Assembly (NCBI GenBank): GCA_036897095.1
Contig: JAYMSP010001730.1
Span: 1 to 29,305 of the forward strand
Direction of reading: 5' to 3'
Length of the DNA: 29,305 nucleotides
Origin: Plantago elongata
Lineage: Eukaryota; Streptophyta; Magnoliopsida; Lamiales; Plantaginaceae
Numbering within the stretch: position 1 is the first letter of the stretch; each line of letters starts with the position of its first letter. Under the pieces are notes generated by a model. It was not told the origin of the DNA, ran no database searches, and saw nothing but the letters and a program-made list of their open reading frames with translations. Positions 13,341 to 25,988 of the stretch are shown here, one piece after another. The position numbers and the translations under genes are program-made.

Positions 13341-15283
13341 AGTAAAGATAATAAAAGAACAAAGTTTATAAACTTTTTATGGGAGCGCTAAGAAAGAATT
13401 CTAAGATTACTTTACCTAAGTGTACCAAATACCTTATTAAGAAAGATACTCTAAATCTTCTAGGGATCTACTAATTTATACTATGCATGAATCTTCAACT
13501 CTTTTGTAGGATTAGGTCCATATAACTAGTAACTCTGATTTTTTCTTTTCTTTGGTTGGCGTATCCCCTAAGGGGTTAGGTTACTACCTAATTATATGCT
13601 AGAAAAACTAATTAATTATTTCTTGTTTTTGTTATACCCTACATGTGTCTTGTTTTTACTAGAGTAAAGGAAGGTACATAAGAATGTAAAAAAATCTCCT
13701 ATTAATTAACAAAGATAAATACTCTATAAAGGAGAAAAAGAAAACACTTATACCTTGTATTGGAAGTTTATATAAGCCAATTGTAAGATTAATCTGGTAA
13801 ACAATAAAATAAATAAGGAATTTATACATCCTATTTTCTTTCTTAGTGTACTTTTTCTAATAAAGGTTACTTATTAAAAAAAAAATAAAATACTTTTTTC
13901 TTATATTCATAAAATAAGTATGAATGATTTATTTGTGGAGCTTCCTTGCTGAAATCAATGTAGTATATAGCTGCCTAAGTATGTATTTCTTTATATATAT
14001 AAAGTATATAAAGATCTTTGTTCTAACAATTTAAGGAATACTTAGGTTTACTACTATATTTTATACTCTCTTTTTAAAAAAGGAACAATTCTATGGGAAA
14101 TTGCCGTGTATTATGTATGGATTACTTAAGGCTTATACCTTTTGCTTTATTAGAACGAGTATTTATAAGCTTAATTTATATCTATTTGATTGTATTTTGC
14201 TCGAACATGCTAACTTAGACTATGATGCGAAATCAATATATTTCTTTTCTATACCTTTTATATTATTAAGAATGACTAGGCTAGCTTTGTATGGGTATTT
14301 CCTATTTAAAACTTAGTCGTATACCAGTTTTACTCAAAATAAATATAGTCTAAAGAACTATGCCCATACTACTTTATACTATGTTATATGTTAAATTCTA
14401 CTTATGTTCATAACTCTGCCTACTAACTTAACTTCAGTAAGTTTACTTAGAACATAGTATAGGAATCTTAAGCAATAATGCTAATAACAAAATAAAAGTA
14501 GTCATCCTCATTAAATTGTTAACTATAACGTAGTAGTATCTAAGAATACTTGTATTAATTAAGTAATGGGTTAATTATTTAGGTGTCTCTCTTTTGAAAA
14601 TACAAACAGAACTAGAATGAAGTAAATTATGCTATATTTCTTTTTAAAATTCTACTTACTTACAACCCTTGTAAGAACCCTTAAGAATATGCATTAAGTT
14701 AGGACGAAGTGCTTCTTTAAAAGGAGAATTGCATTTAGTATTGTGTATCATAAAAAATTTAGACACGTATACAAGGATATATATTAGGGTTAATTTATGC
14801 TTCCTTTTTATACACTAAATAAAGAAACTGCAATTTATATTTACTCATTGTTTTTGTTGAGAGAGGAAATGTACTCTTTCTTAGCTTTTTTTATAATATA
14901 CATCAAATAATTATCTTTTACGTAAACTTTACTTGGTTCTTACATATACTTAAGTATAATATACAATATAGTTTTCGTCAGTATACTACATAGATATAAA
15001 ATAGTACACGTTACAGTAAAGAGTAACTTATTTAATATAATTAAAATGGTGGTCATAAGGTAACTAGAGTACTTTAATAATTAAGCTATCCTAATAGCCT
15101 TATAAGAAAGAATACTCATAAAAAGCGCTAAATAGGAGAGAGATTAGTACGAATTTCCTAAGTCACGAGCACATATTTTAGTATACAAAGCTCTACATAT
15201 TACATATATAAAGAGTTTGTCTTATCTAGTTACATTAAAAATAACCCTTTGCTAACTTAATTAGAATATTCTTTTGCGGGAAT

Positions 15284-15313
15284 AAAAAAAAAATATATAT
15301 ATATATATATTTT
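15284..15313. repeat. Poly(A) run and (AT)n microsatellite
   Basis: A run of nine A is followed by an alternating AT tract of about nine units and then TTT, so the tract is self-complementary. It is a typical slippage-prone simple repeat, and its length may vary between copies. Confidence 0.9.
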
Positions 15314-16823
15314 ACCCATTATGTAACAAAAACCCGGGAAATTACAAGAATCATACATAAAAGGTAATTAGACGAGAATTAATACATAAATAATCGTATG
15401 TAGCCCCTTATTTTATTTATTATTAGTAAAGATGTATTTGTATTGTAATAATTCCTTAAAGTAAGGAGCAAGTACCACCCATAACTCTTTCTTTAAATTA
15501 CTGGTATTCTAGTTTAGTATAATTTTCTTATAGCCCGTTACATGAGTCTTAATATGATAGCGTCTAGATTCAACTTGAAGTATGTAATCACTGAGATAGC
15601 TTCGAAGTACTCTAACTCTAAGTGTCGTTACCTAAACTATTCAATCATATAAAAAGAAAAATCATTTACTAATTATTAGTCTACTTCTTAGTACGAGTGC
15701 AATCTTAGAAAAAAGAGTTAAAAAAATCGTGCATTAGAGGTATATTTTATTAGTAAATAATTCTAATGCGCAGCCTTCCTTGTCAGTATCGTTTTGTATT
15801 GTAGATTTATCTAGGTTATCTTATAAGTAAATGTGATTCATTATTCTATAGCAAAAGTCAAGTGTACCTTATTCTATTTGTTATATCTCTAATATCTTTC
15901 TAGATAAAATGTAATGATTACCAAATACAGTTATATATAATTAAAAACTAATAAAGACAGTATTATACTACACCAATTATAAGGATTTCACTCAATCCAT
16001 GAAGGGTTTTATAATAGAATTTTGTAAGAGGAATACTTGTCTAAGTAGTAAGTACCTCCCTAGCATAAGTTGTATGCATATACTGTACTAAACTTAATAA
16101 TATTTATTGTAGTTATGACACCACTAGAATAGAATAAAAATTTCACTGTGTTTGTTTTTAGAGAATTATTACCACTACCACTCTTATGCCTTCCTTCTAC
16201 TCATTTATAGTCGAATTTATAAAGAATAATTTGATCTGAAATACCTTGTCTACTCTTATACTCTTAAAAGAACCTAAGCCCCTACTTTCTTATGATTATA
16301 CAATTAATTATAAAGCATAAAAAAGTAAGGGTTTTTTAATCATGCTTGTTTAGTAGTTACAGGAAGCTCATACTTATAAACTTCTATTAAAAAATTCTCT
16401 AGATTCTATGAGGAGTATTACTAAGGAACGTTTATTCGTATTATTGATATTAAAAAGTTGCTTTATGACATGTGAAATATACAAGCTACAATTTATGTCT
16501 TGCTTGTGGACTTAGTCTTAGTATAAGAAAGATAATCAAGCCCTAAATATGACATAGAATGACTAAACCAAAACTAATGCCTTAAGGAAACATCCTATTT
16601 TAACCTAAGTCTGAGATTGTTAGTATAGGGATATAATTTAGTAGTTTGGTTTGAGCCAACAAGGAATACTAAGAGTTCAAAGCAAAAGCTACTGTTGAGT
16701 TGGTAAAGATCGAAACATGTTGGGTTATTGTATTTAGAGATTGTTTTGTAAGTGAAAATACTATATTTTAATAAGATTCTCGGTTATGAAATTATAGTAA
16801 TATTAGTAAAAAAATAACTATGT

Positions 16824-16842
16824 AATATATATATATATATAA
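16824..16842. repeat. (AT)n microsatellite
   Basis: An uninterrupted alternating AT tract of about eight to nine units. It is a simple-sequence repeat with no associated gene. Shorter tracts of the same kind occur near 12249-12261 and 12747-12758. Confidence 0.85.
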
Positions 16843-19800
16843 TTTTGCTTCTCGTAGTTTTTAATACATGAGTAGTTAGAGAAACACATGTGCAATTATT
16901 ATTAACTAAATAGAAAATATAAATTTAGTCGATTACCTAGAATCCAATCTTGCCCTACAATATCTTTCTTACCCCTAAATTACAAGAACTTACTTTACCT
17001 TTATTTAATTTATAGTATTTACTCTATATACACTAGTTTTTTGTAAAGAATGCAAGTATAAGAGGTCTTTTTGCCCAAATAAACTCAATTAACTACAGTG
17101 ATGTAAGTAAATTGTGTATACAGTCTCGGAAGTAAACTAAGTATCCTACTAAGGCCTGTTATTTTTGTTTATAAGAAGTAAGCTCCTATAACTATAAAGG
17201 AATTTGAAGAGTATTCTTTACTTGCAAAAGGAATCTTTACTACGTAATTTGTTGGTGAATTTATAACCATATAGTAACTAACTTACTTCTATCGCAAAAT
17301 GTATATAATTATATAATATAAATATTCACGAGTACAGCTCCAAGTTAATCCTTAACTTAAAACACTACCTAGTTATAGAATAGATAATTAGCATTATAAT
17401 TATATAGGAAATTCTGACAAACAAGATATAATATAAGCTTAGTGAGTATAAAGTGTATCAGATGTATGTAGACTTAGTATATATAATATAAAAATCTATG
17501 ATAGATATGTTAATATAGAAATAGCATGAACTGTGGGTTATAGAAAGAGCAAGACACGAAATAGAGTAAAGAAGTTCTTTTTTTTTAATTGTACGTAGTT
17601 TTCTTTATCTTATATAAATTAAATACATCCATATGAATTACTACCTTTTAGAAAAAGTGTGCCTCTTAAGTGAACTCCTAGATAGGTTTAAAAAGAAACT
17701 GATGTAAATTAAAATTTGTAACATAATACTACACGCACGAATAATACTATAAAGAAGAAAAACAACAAAGCTCCGTAGCTTCAAGCCGTAAAAATAGATT
17801 GTGAAAATGGTATATGAAAATATTCTATTAAGTAATGTTGTCTCCTATATCTAGGTAGACTTAAGAAAGCACACTGTATTAATAATTTCGTCTAAAAAAA
17901 TACCACCTAGTGTACCACCAATGACTTTTTCCCTACAATATTTTTGCTTTTTTTATTTACTGCTTAAGAATCATTACACGCTTAGAGTTTGAGAAAATTC
18001 CTAGAGATCTATGCCTTCCGTAATTATCTATTACAAGTATTTTATTTTTAGATACATTCAAGAGAGTATTAATAACAGCACATGCGTTGCGTAAGGTACA
18101 AGTAAAAGAGTAAAAAACGGGGGCTTTTACTTCTTATAATCAGTAATGTTTTGAGAATTTTCCTACTTTATGGCTCCTATCCCTTTTGATAAAGTTCTTT
18201 TTTTTCTATAAGTACTCATCTATCTATATAAGTTATATAGCCTATAAATATAAGAACTAAGTAACTACAAAGGGGTAAAATAAATACCGAAAAGGAAACT
18301 TTGTTTTATAGTTATATATTAATTTATAGTCCTAGAAGCTCTAGTGGATAGCTATCCTATAAGAAAAAGACGGAACCCTTGCATCCTATCGCACTCCTCT
18401 TTTTCTTTTTTTTTTAGTTTAGAATACTTTGTTTTTATATTATGTTTATATACAGATTTTTTCTAATTATATTACTTACGAATTTATACTATACTATTCC
18501 TAGGCGTAAGAAACGTACTTTATAAAAATTATAAAAAGGTGTACTTTCCTACATTAAATAAATTAAATATTTTGCTATTTATAGTATAAGAAAGAGTTAG
18601 CGTGACTAGCATGTTTAAGTCTAGTCAGCTTTGTTTGTAAATATGGAGTTATATAAGTTATGAAGCTGTGAAGTAATTCCTGCTTTAATAAATACACTTG
18701 CCTTTTTCTAGTAGTGGAAATAAAATGTTCCCTTAAAATAGTTAATGTATTACTCTTTGTTAAATGTGCTCTTGTAATATATTATATATATTAGGTCATG
18801 ATTAAGCGCTAACTGTTTGCTAAATATAATAAAGTACTTGCTTTTCCCTAAAATATTTAAAATGTTAATATAGCGCAGCATTTCCTATAGCATAAAGGAG
18901 CGTAGTATCGTCTTTGTATTTCCAAGAAGCGTGTATGCACTAGTGATTTTCTATTTATTCAACTTTTTACTTGGGTAAATACTGGTTTATATAAATATTT
19001 ATAATAAAAAGTGTATGCTTCTAGCTAATTTATAGCTTTGTACATATAAAGAATGTACTATAGAAGCACCCTTATTTACTAGGTAATATTTTAGGGGAAC
19101 AAGTCTAAAGGCTAAAACTATCTTCTTTATAAAATAGTAGTATGTAAGTACATTAAAAGCCTCTTTATAAAACAATATTATAGGAAATCACATACTAACG
19201 CTGATAGAAGGGGGTATGATACTCTGCCACCAAGTTATAAAATTTTATATAAAGAAATACAAGGAGCCTTATTATTTATAAAGTAAAATAATGGAGGTAA
19301 CTACGCTACGCCCTCCCTATTACTAGAGGAACTCAAAGATGTTACACTTAATACTTCCTGAAGAGATGCCAGAGAGTATAGATGCGTAACCTGTCTAATA
19401 AGTGAGGTGGCTCTTGTGTGCTATAATAACTTCATTTTAGTCCTTTAATATAATAATATAAGTATAGTAAAATAACTTCCTTCTTTGACAATAAACCTAA
19501 TCTATAAGTACTCTTCTTTACAGGTGGTAGTGATACAAATGCAAAATTAAATACCTTTCTTCTTAAATAGTATAGGTATAAAACTCTCTTTTCAAACACA
19601 TACTTTAGTTAATATTTGGGGAGAAAGCAAGCTTAAGAAGAAGCATAATATTATTACCTTTAACTTAGTATATAACAAGGATAGTAAAGGGAAAATTCTC
19701 TTCTACACTATTTCCAGCACAAGATGCAGTTTTTATAAAGGACTCCTAAGTCATGATTATTTATATTCATAATAATTAAGAGAGCTAGGTGCTATTTCTA

Positions 19801-20138
19801 TAAAGTTATAGTAATACAGTGCTCTCCTTTATAGGCCTATTTAAAAGTGTAAGCATGAATATAGAAGAGTGTACTCAAGTATTCATACCTTATCAGTAAA
19901 GAGGGAGAGTTATGTAGGAAGCTCTTGCTCAGTTACTCAAGCCTTTTTTATAAGGTAACATGTATAAATAATAATAGCTTCTTTATGTCTAATATTCCTT
20001 AGAGAGTATACCCTATGTCATAATGAAGCTATTATTTAAATATAACAGTAATAAATATAAATAGAGCAGACCCTTCTCCCATATAAACTAGGTATTTTTT
20101 TATGTATAGCTCCCCAATAATTTAAGTATAATTAAATT

Positions 20139-20154
20139 TTAATAATAATAATAA
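20139..20154. repeat. (AAT)n microsatellite
   Basis: About four to five consecutive AAT units precede AAGGAG. It is a minor simple repeat inside the RIP-like block and implies no function. Confidence 0.7.
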
Positions 20155-21844
20155 GGAGTAAGGCAAACTATTTTACTAAAGTACTAAATTATATTACATA
20201 GAGTTAAGAGATAATAATCAACTTCGTGCTTATGCGTATCTTCAGAAAGTAAAAGGGAACTCAAGAAGTACTTGCTACTTTTACATACTTTAATACACTT
20301 TGAAACCTAAACTACTTAAACGCTAGAGAAACTTTAGTTACTTATTAAGCACGCTTCCTTTCTAAAACTATTAGAATTATGTACTTACAAATTTAAGTAT
20401 ATTTTAATATTAATTGCTTGATAGATAAAGGATTACTATTGTAGAGAATGCTGTATTACCAATCCTATATTTTGGAGAGATTATTTAAGGAAAAGTTTAT
20501 AGCGTAATTATTTATTATTTTTAGGTAAGACCTAATTGCTTTTTTATAAAGGTAGGTGTAAACTTACTCTCTTAAGAAAGGTATTACTTCATTACTTAAG
20601 GCATGATAAGATGTCTCATTACTAATTATACTTATTAAGTTAGATACTAGAATAAGAGGGACTTATTAAGAAATTATTATATAGGTGTGTAATTGCTGTG
20701 GAGTTGCCAGGCCAAGGGATTATGAACAGCTTTCTCTATAAGAGGCGCATACAATAGTTACTAGTGACTTAAGAAATAATATCTTACCTATAAATCCTTC
20801 TTATTTAATACTTTTAGTGGGTTATACTTTAAAAGAGCCCAGTAGGGCTAAGGTATAATTATTTCTTTATTATTAACTGTAAAACTATCCCTTCTTTCAT
20901 TCATCAATATATTTTACAGAATAATTTAAGTTTAATTACTTAATAAAAGTCTACTTGGTAAGTATAAAGGAAGATGTAAGGAATCCTTTACTAGTAGCCA
21001 TACTTTTTCTAGTAAATTGACATGTAGGGATACACTAATCTCTAGTACTTTAATATGCGTTAGCTAAGGAGACCTAATTACTTGTAGTAAGGGTTAGAGA
21101 TACTAACACTCACCTATACTTAATATTATTCTAGGCACTTTGTTAAGTATGTTATGGTAAAAGGAAGGCCATAATTAGGGTATAAAATAGAACAGAATTT
21201 CTTTTCTACACCTATAGTTTCAAGATGTTTATAATAAGACGAAGCATGCGTAGTTACAAGTGTATAATGGCAGTACATAATCTCTATAATAAATAAACTC
21301 CTCCTTAATAACGATACATAAGTAACTCTAGAGACAAGTTTATTTTATAGGTACGCTTATTATTATGGGAGCATATTGCCTATATGAACTCCTCTTATAA
21401 TAGTTTAAGTATAAGTTTATTAGATATAAAAAGGATATGGCAAGACTGGAAACTACCATAGATCCCCTACGTAAGTTAGGTAATATTTTATTTAAGCAAC
21501 TCCTTTATATTCAAAATACATAGTTTGAATATATAATACACATATAGAAGTAAGACGTCCCTCTTTATTTAATTTAAAATTATAAAGGTACTTGCTCCCT
21601 CTTCTCCAGTAAATTAGGAGATAGTTAAACTTTGCTTCTTTACTAAGAGATTCTATACCTATTAATTATTTTATTACTAGGTACGCTTATATGTCATTTT
21701 ATATTTGCTAGAGTTACTCCTATAAATAGAAGATAATATTAGGCTAGTATACTAAGAGACACTAGTAACTATTGTATGCAACCTTAATAGAGAGACTATT
21801 CGTTTGCACCTTACTTTTTTATTACATTTAGGAGGAACACAACA

Positions 21845-22314
21845 CTACTTCTCATATCTTATTAAATAATTAAGCTTAAAGAATTACGCGTCTATTAACA
21901 ATATACTTTAAAGAGAAAAGAAGGCTTTTAGGCATTCATGCAAATGCTGCTTTTATATATCAAAGATAGGTATTTTTTATTATAAGCCATACTACTATTT
22001 ATTAATTCTATCTTGAAATATTTTATAATTAAGCACTTAAATTAGTATACCCTTTCTTAAAGCTCTTCTTTTTGTAAGTTATAGAACTCTTTTAAATAAT
22101 TAGTAATAGGGGAGGTTACTTTACTTAAATTTATAACTATCATTTTATAGTAAGATGCATTATAGTACTTTCGCTTTATAATACAAATATTTAATAAGAT
22201 AACTTTACTTACTATTAATAAAGTAGTAATTAGAGAATCTCTTCTGTTAAAGTACTCCAAACGCTCTAAGTTCAATAGAAAGGATGCGCTATACGAATAC
22301 ATTTGTTTATGCAA
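21845..22314 (-). pseudogene. Decayed Ty3/gypsy pol: reverse transcriptase C-end and RNase H start
   Basis: The clearest part is an 85-codon open stretch (22314 down to 22057). Residues 13-23, with NLERLEYFN, match the position of the family's ...VEFLG element. SKV at residues 36-38 sits where the family has DPxKV, at the expected spacing. Residues 52-74 (NASYYKMIVINLSKVTSP then IT..L) match the FANYYRRFIxNFSKIxxPLTxxL block that joins reverse transcriptase to RNase H. After a stop (a likely former Gln codon, CAA to TAA), 21965-21999 reads NSS...LS in the same frame, matching DSS/DAS...LSQ of RNase H with D-to-N. A NYLIRYEK stretch at 21848-21871 in another frame resembles NYxIYDKEL. The YxDD active site is not identifiable upstream. 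The protein cannot function. The family call rests on motif spacing read by eye, and a profile search should settle it. Confidence 0.6.
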
Positions 22315-23387
22315 AAGTTTCAGTGCTATCTCTCTTAGAATTACATATTATATAAGTGATGTGCTAGATTTAAAAAAGAAAGAGATTATACTTAAACATA
22401 GTATAGTTATATAGTATTTAAGGCTGGTGTTAGAAAAGAGACTTTATTAAGTAACTACCCTCTATACTATTTATAAAGGGTAAGATCTCTTTACTTAATT
22501 ATTTTACTTTATTACTAAGTAATCTTCATGCCTTATTTAATTTAAATGGCCTCAAGCCCTTTTAATAAAAGCTAGTTATTTACCCATGTATTATATTAGT
22601 AAACCTACCTTAAAAAGATAAGGGAGTACTTATTAGCCCCTTATAATTATACACTAACTAGTCCCTTAAGAGAGCACTTATAGGGAGAAACTTATAATTT
22701 ATGGACTATTTTTACTAAGAGATAAGTGTCTTACTACCCTTGATTAACTCGAGAGTTCCTAATCATATACATCTTAAATATACTAGCTTTATTAAGAGAG
22801 CTTTTATACTAGAGTAATTCTAGCACCTTCTTATGATAATAACACTTATTTCGTGTCCTCCGGGTATATCCCCTCTATAAATAGATCTATAAAGTACTAT
22901 TTCAAGAGATCACAAGAGTGCGCTTAAAAGGCTTTCTTACTACCTTTTGATACGTTTAAAGGGTTGCAGTCTAGTACTAACCCCTTTTATAATTAAATAA
23001 GGGAACTTTCATGTTTATATCTTAAAGGAGAGCAATAACTCAGTCTCTAGCATCCGAAAGTAATAGGAGAGTACTCTATTTTAGTAGTTAGTAATTAAAT
23101 TATTTATAAAGCCCTTATTATATCTTATAAAGGTGTACGTAAGTGTTCTACATTAGTATATTTGTACTTAGCTAAGATCTTTAATTAATATAATAATTGC
23201 TAAGTAAGAAGTCTATCTGTGTGAAGAGCAAAGGATAAAGTACCTTTATTTAAAGTGTTATAGGGGTTAGCTTTAGTATAAGCAGCTCTTTCTCACACCT
23301 AGCTTTTCTAAGATTAAGACTTAGACCTTACCGCCATTCTATACACAAGGAAGGGGGTAATTATAACGCGCCTTTATACCTTTATAA

Positions 23388-23467
23388 GGGGTAAAAAAAA
23401 ATGCCTTACTCGCTAGCCATGTGTATCTTTTTCTATAATATTTATTTACGACGCGAGTTTTTACCCC
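23388..23467. repeat. Interrupted inverted repeat
   Basis: The left part GGGGTAAAA (23388-23396) and then ACTCGC (about 23408-23413) together form the reverse complement of GCGAGTTTTTACCCC near 23453-23467, with about 11 extra bases breaking the left arm. The loop is about 40 bases. It may be the relic of a longer terminal or hairpin repeat; chance is possible. Confidence 0.4.
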
Positions 23468-24418
23468 CCCAAATATTGTTCTGAGTAAGTCGCATTATTT
23501 ATTATGAAATATATCTATAAAAAAGAGGAAGAGAGTTTTTAAGAGTAGCTTCTATTTTACCCTTTAATATTTAAGAAGGAATAGATTATAACTTATACTT
23601 AAGCTAGAGTTATTTAAGGGAGAGAGCTAGTATAGCCCTTTGCTAAATATATTTCTTCGTTATACAAGAGAGTAGAACACACTCTTACCAGTATATTAGA
23701 ATTACTAAGAGACTATGAGCTAATTATAGACGATATAATAATTACTTTAATAAATACTTACCTAAGTTAGAACTAGAGAAAATGTATGCTCTTCCATATA
23801 TAAACAAAGATGTCATAGTGACTCTTTTCTTTGGACACGGGAGTATATAAGAAGATTGCTTATTTAATAAATTATACTTTTTTTTAAGGGAAGACTTAAT
23901 ATATGTATTTACATAGAGCTACTCCTTACCCAAGTATAAATAAATATTTCTATTATAACTAGTTACTTGAGAAATATTCTCTTACATAAGATAGAACATT
24001 ATGATAAAGGAGTATAATAAGGTACCATATAAACACAATTCTTCTCTAGTTATTTAAATTACTTTATTACTGAGATAGGAGTCTATACTCTATTACTATA
24101 TTTTATATAAGACTTAAGGAAGTAGTACCTATTATTTATTCTAGAGAAATATATTTATTAGTATGCGTACATGATCATTCTATTTATAAGTTTTATAAGG
24201 GAAGAAGGACTCTCTTAGATAAGTATACCTCTCTACTTTATTAATAAGAGCTTTAAAGACCCGTAGAATTCTAATAATTTAGGTGTTAAAAATTTACTAT
24301 AAACAAATACCTGGAATATCTTAAAAAACTCGAGTTCTTTTTTTGGAAGTTACCATAGAGAATGTTACTTTATATGAATAATGGCTAAATAGTTTTAAGG
24401 CAAGTACACCCCTTTCTT

Positions 24419-24613
24419 CTATAGGTATATAATTAGGGAAAGGGGCCTCAATATTTCACTATATAATAATTTGTTGATAAATAACTTGTTAATAATTACT
24501 TTGTTACTTAGAGATTCATAATTAGTTAAGTATGCATATTTCATAAAGAAGGAAGGAGATACAAGGTAATAGTATAATCGCATGCAAGTATAAAGTCCTA
24601 TTATAAGCTTCAT
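24419..24613 (-). pseudogene. Decayed Ty3/gypsy integrase catalytic core
   Basis: A 64-codon open stretch aligns without gaps to the middle of the Ty3/gypsy integrase core (rve fold), which inserts retrotransposon cDNA into nuclear DNA. Residues 3-7 (LIIGL) match FIxGL of the DFIxGLP element. LV at 17-18 matches the ILVVVDR strand. KYAYLT at 25-30 matches KYAHFIP. KLFIN at 43-47 matches xLFI at the family's exact spacing of 19 residues from the Lys. The following YSE and SLII resemble eroded HGxP and SIVSDR. The catalytic Asp residues are gone (Lys or Leu stand in their places), and a stop follows at once, so it is dead. Several replacements fit C-to-T or G-to-A change (H to Y, S to L). It lies upstream, in the - strand sense, of the reverse transcriptase remnant, the reverse of the order within one element, so it comes from another copy. 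Confidence 0.65.
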
Positions 24614-25960
24614 AGTACAACGAGAGCATAGTTACAAAGTTAAGAGTCATTTAGCTTAATATTTTATACCTAGTACTAAAGTATTCTCTTAATATATTTC
24701 ATAAGGGGCTTTAATAAGGTACGCTATAAAGGAAACCCTTTTACTTTATAAATATGTAGAATAATAGCCTCTTTCTTATTATTTATACTTTAGTATAAAA
24801 GCTATAAATTAATCTTTTGTCAAGTAAGAATGTCTTAGTATAGCATAGAGAAGAGTGTTTTTCTCTTATCTTATAATAGTTTATATAAATAATACATAAT
24901 TTACAAAGTATTTGGGAGAAAATTTTACAAGTATAGGTGTATAGCGCAAAAATCTTTTAAATCTAATAGATAATTATATGAAAGAGGTAAAAACACTTCT
25001 TATGAAGCTTGTGATATGTTAATAATTTAATATTATATATTATGAGAGGAGATATAAGAGGGGTAAGCCCTTTTTACCCTTATAAATAACAAAGACCTTA
25101 GTACTCCCTTGTTATGCAAGAAAAGAAAGAAAAGTTATCTCCCCTTGTTATTTGTTATTTATATAATTGTACGAAGGGAATAGCTCATTAAGCCTTAATT
25201 ATTTATTAGTAGTAAAACCTCTCTTTGTTACTATAAGGGTACAACTCTATAAGATAATCTAATATATAACTTAAATAAATACTTAGGCACTTTTTGTAAA
25301 CAAGGAGATAGCTGTCCTCTACTCTTGTGCTTGTAAGGTTGATATTTTACGTATCTTTCCCTTACTTAAGAATTAAAGCTGTTCTATCCCTTAAGTATCC
25401 TCGTAGAGAACGTATACGCCCTTGCTTTTAAAATACAACTTATGTATATAGCTATATACAAATAGAAATTAGCTCGAGAGCGTACCCTTTCACACTGTAT
25501 AAATATATGTTAGTGCCGAGGAGTACTTCTTTAATTATGTAAGGAGATATATAATATAGTATACATGCTTGTGAGAGCTAAGTACTTTCTCCTAAGGGGG
25601 GATTCCTAAGATATGTATTTACTAAAGGAGTTTCCTATACTTTTAGAGGTGCTTGATATTAAAAAGAAAGAGATGGCTTAACTTAAAGAGTTATTACAAA
25701 AATATGTTGCCTACTTATTAGGGAGGCAGGACTTCTTAGCCCTATTTTAAGGTTAAAGATCCACCTAATTATTTAGTAAGTCGTCGCTCTATTTATCTAG
25801 TTATAGTGAAGCATTAGATAGCACATAGGTAAATACTCTCTTTTTACATCTTAACTAAGTGATTAGGAAACACTATTATAATTTATCATATCTAGGAGGA
25901 GTCATCTCTTAAGCCTCTATTATGAAGAAGGGTAATACCACTTCTCTCTTGTCCTATAAA

Positions 25961-25988
25961 TCTAGAAAGAAAAATTTTTCTTTCTAGA
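25961..25988. repeat. Perfect 28-bp palindrome without loop
   Basis: The half-site TCTAGAAAGAAAAA (25961-25974) is followed directly by its exact reverse complement (25975-25988). The centre is A5T5, and the ends carry TCTAGA sites. The next outer pair is mismatched, so the symmetry stops there. A perfect unspaced 28-bp palindrome is unlikely by chance even in AT-rich DNA. It may come from a fold-back replication or repair event, or be a cruciform-forming site. No gene is adjacent. Confidence 0.9.

Larger units (their letters stand above)
10691..18480. other. Gene-free AT-rich block of intermediate composition
   Basis: No conserved gene, tRNA or rRNA is recognisable across about 7.8 kb. Two sampled lines (120 bases) give (CpA+TpG)/(ApC+GpT) about 0.85 and TpA/ApT about 1.1, between the RIP-like blocks and the ordinary block. 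The text has more TG, CA and long A or T runs than the RIP-like blocks. It holds several AT microsatellites, an 11-bp tandem duplication, and a perfect 16-bp hairpin at 13304-13340. The 71-codon open frame at 14101-14316 has no recognisable feature beyond a high content of aromatic and aliphatic residues, and I do not call it a gene. Edges are approximate, the right one especially (somewhere in 18000-18500). Confidence 0.5.

Noticed and set aside
14101..14316. 71-codon + strand open frame
   Set aside because: It has hydrophobic and aromatic composition typical of translated AT-rich DNA, no family resemblance and no context.
22380..22430. YxDD-like reverse transcriptase active site (reads YYITILCLS on the - strand)
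   Set aside because: It lies near the expected place, but the Asp codons cannot be derived by simple transitions and the spacing is about eight residues too long.
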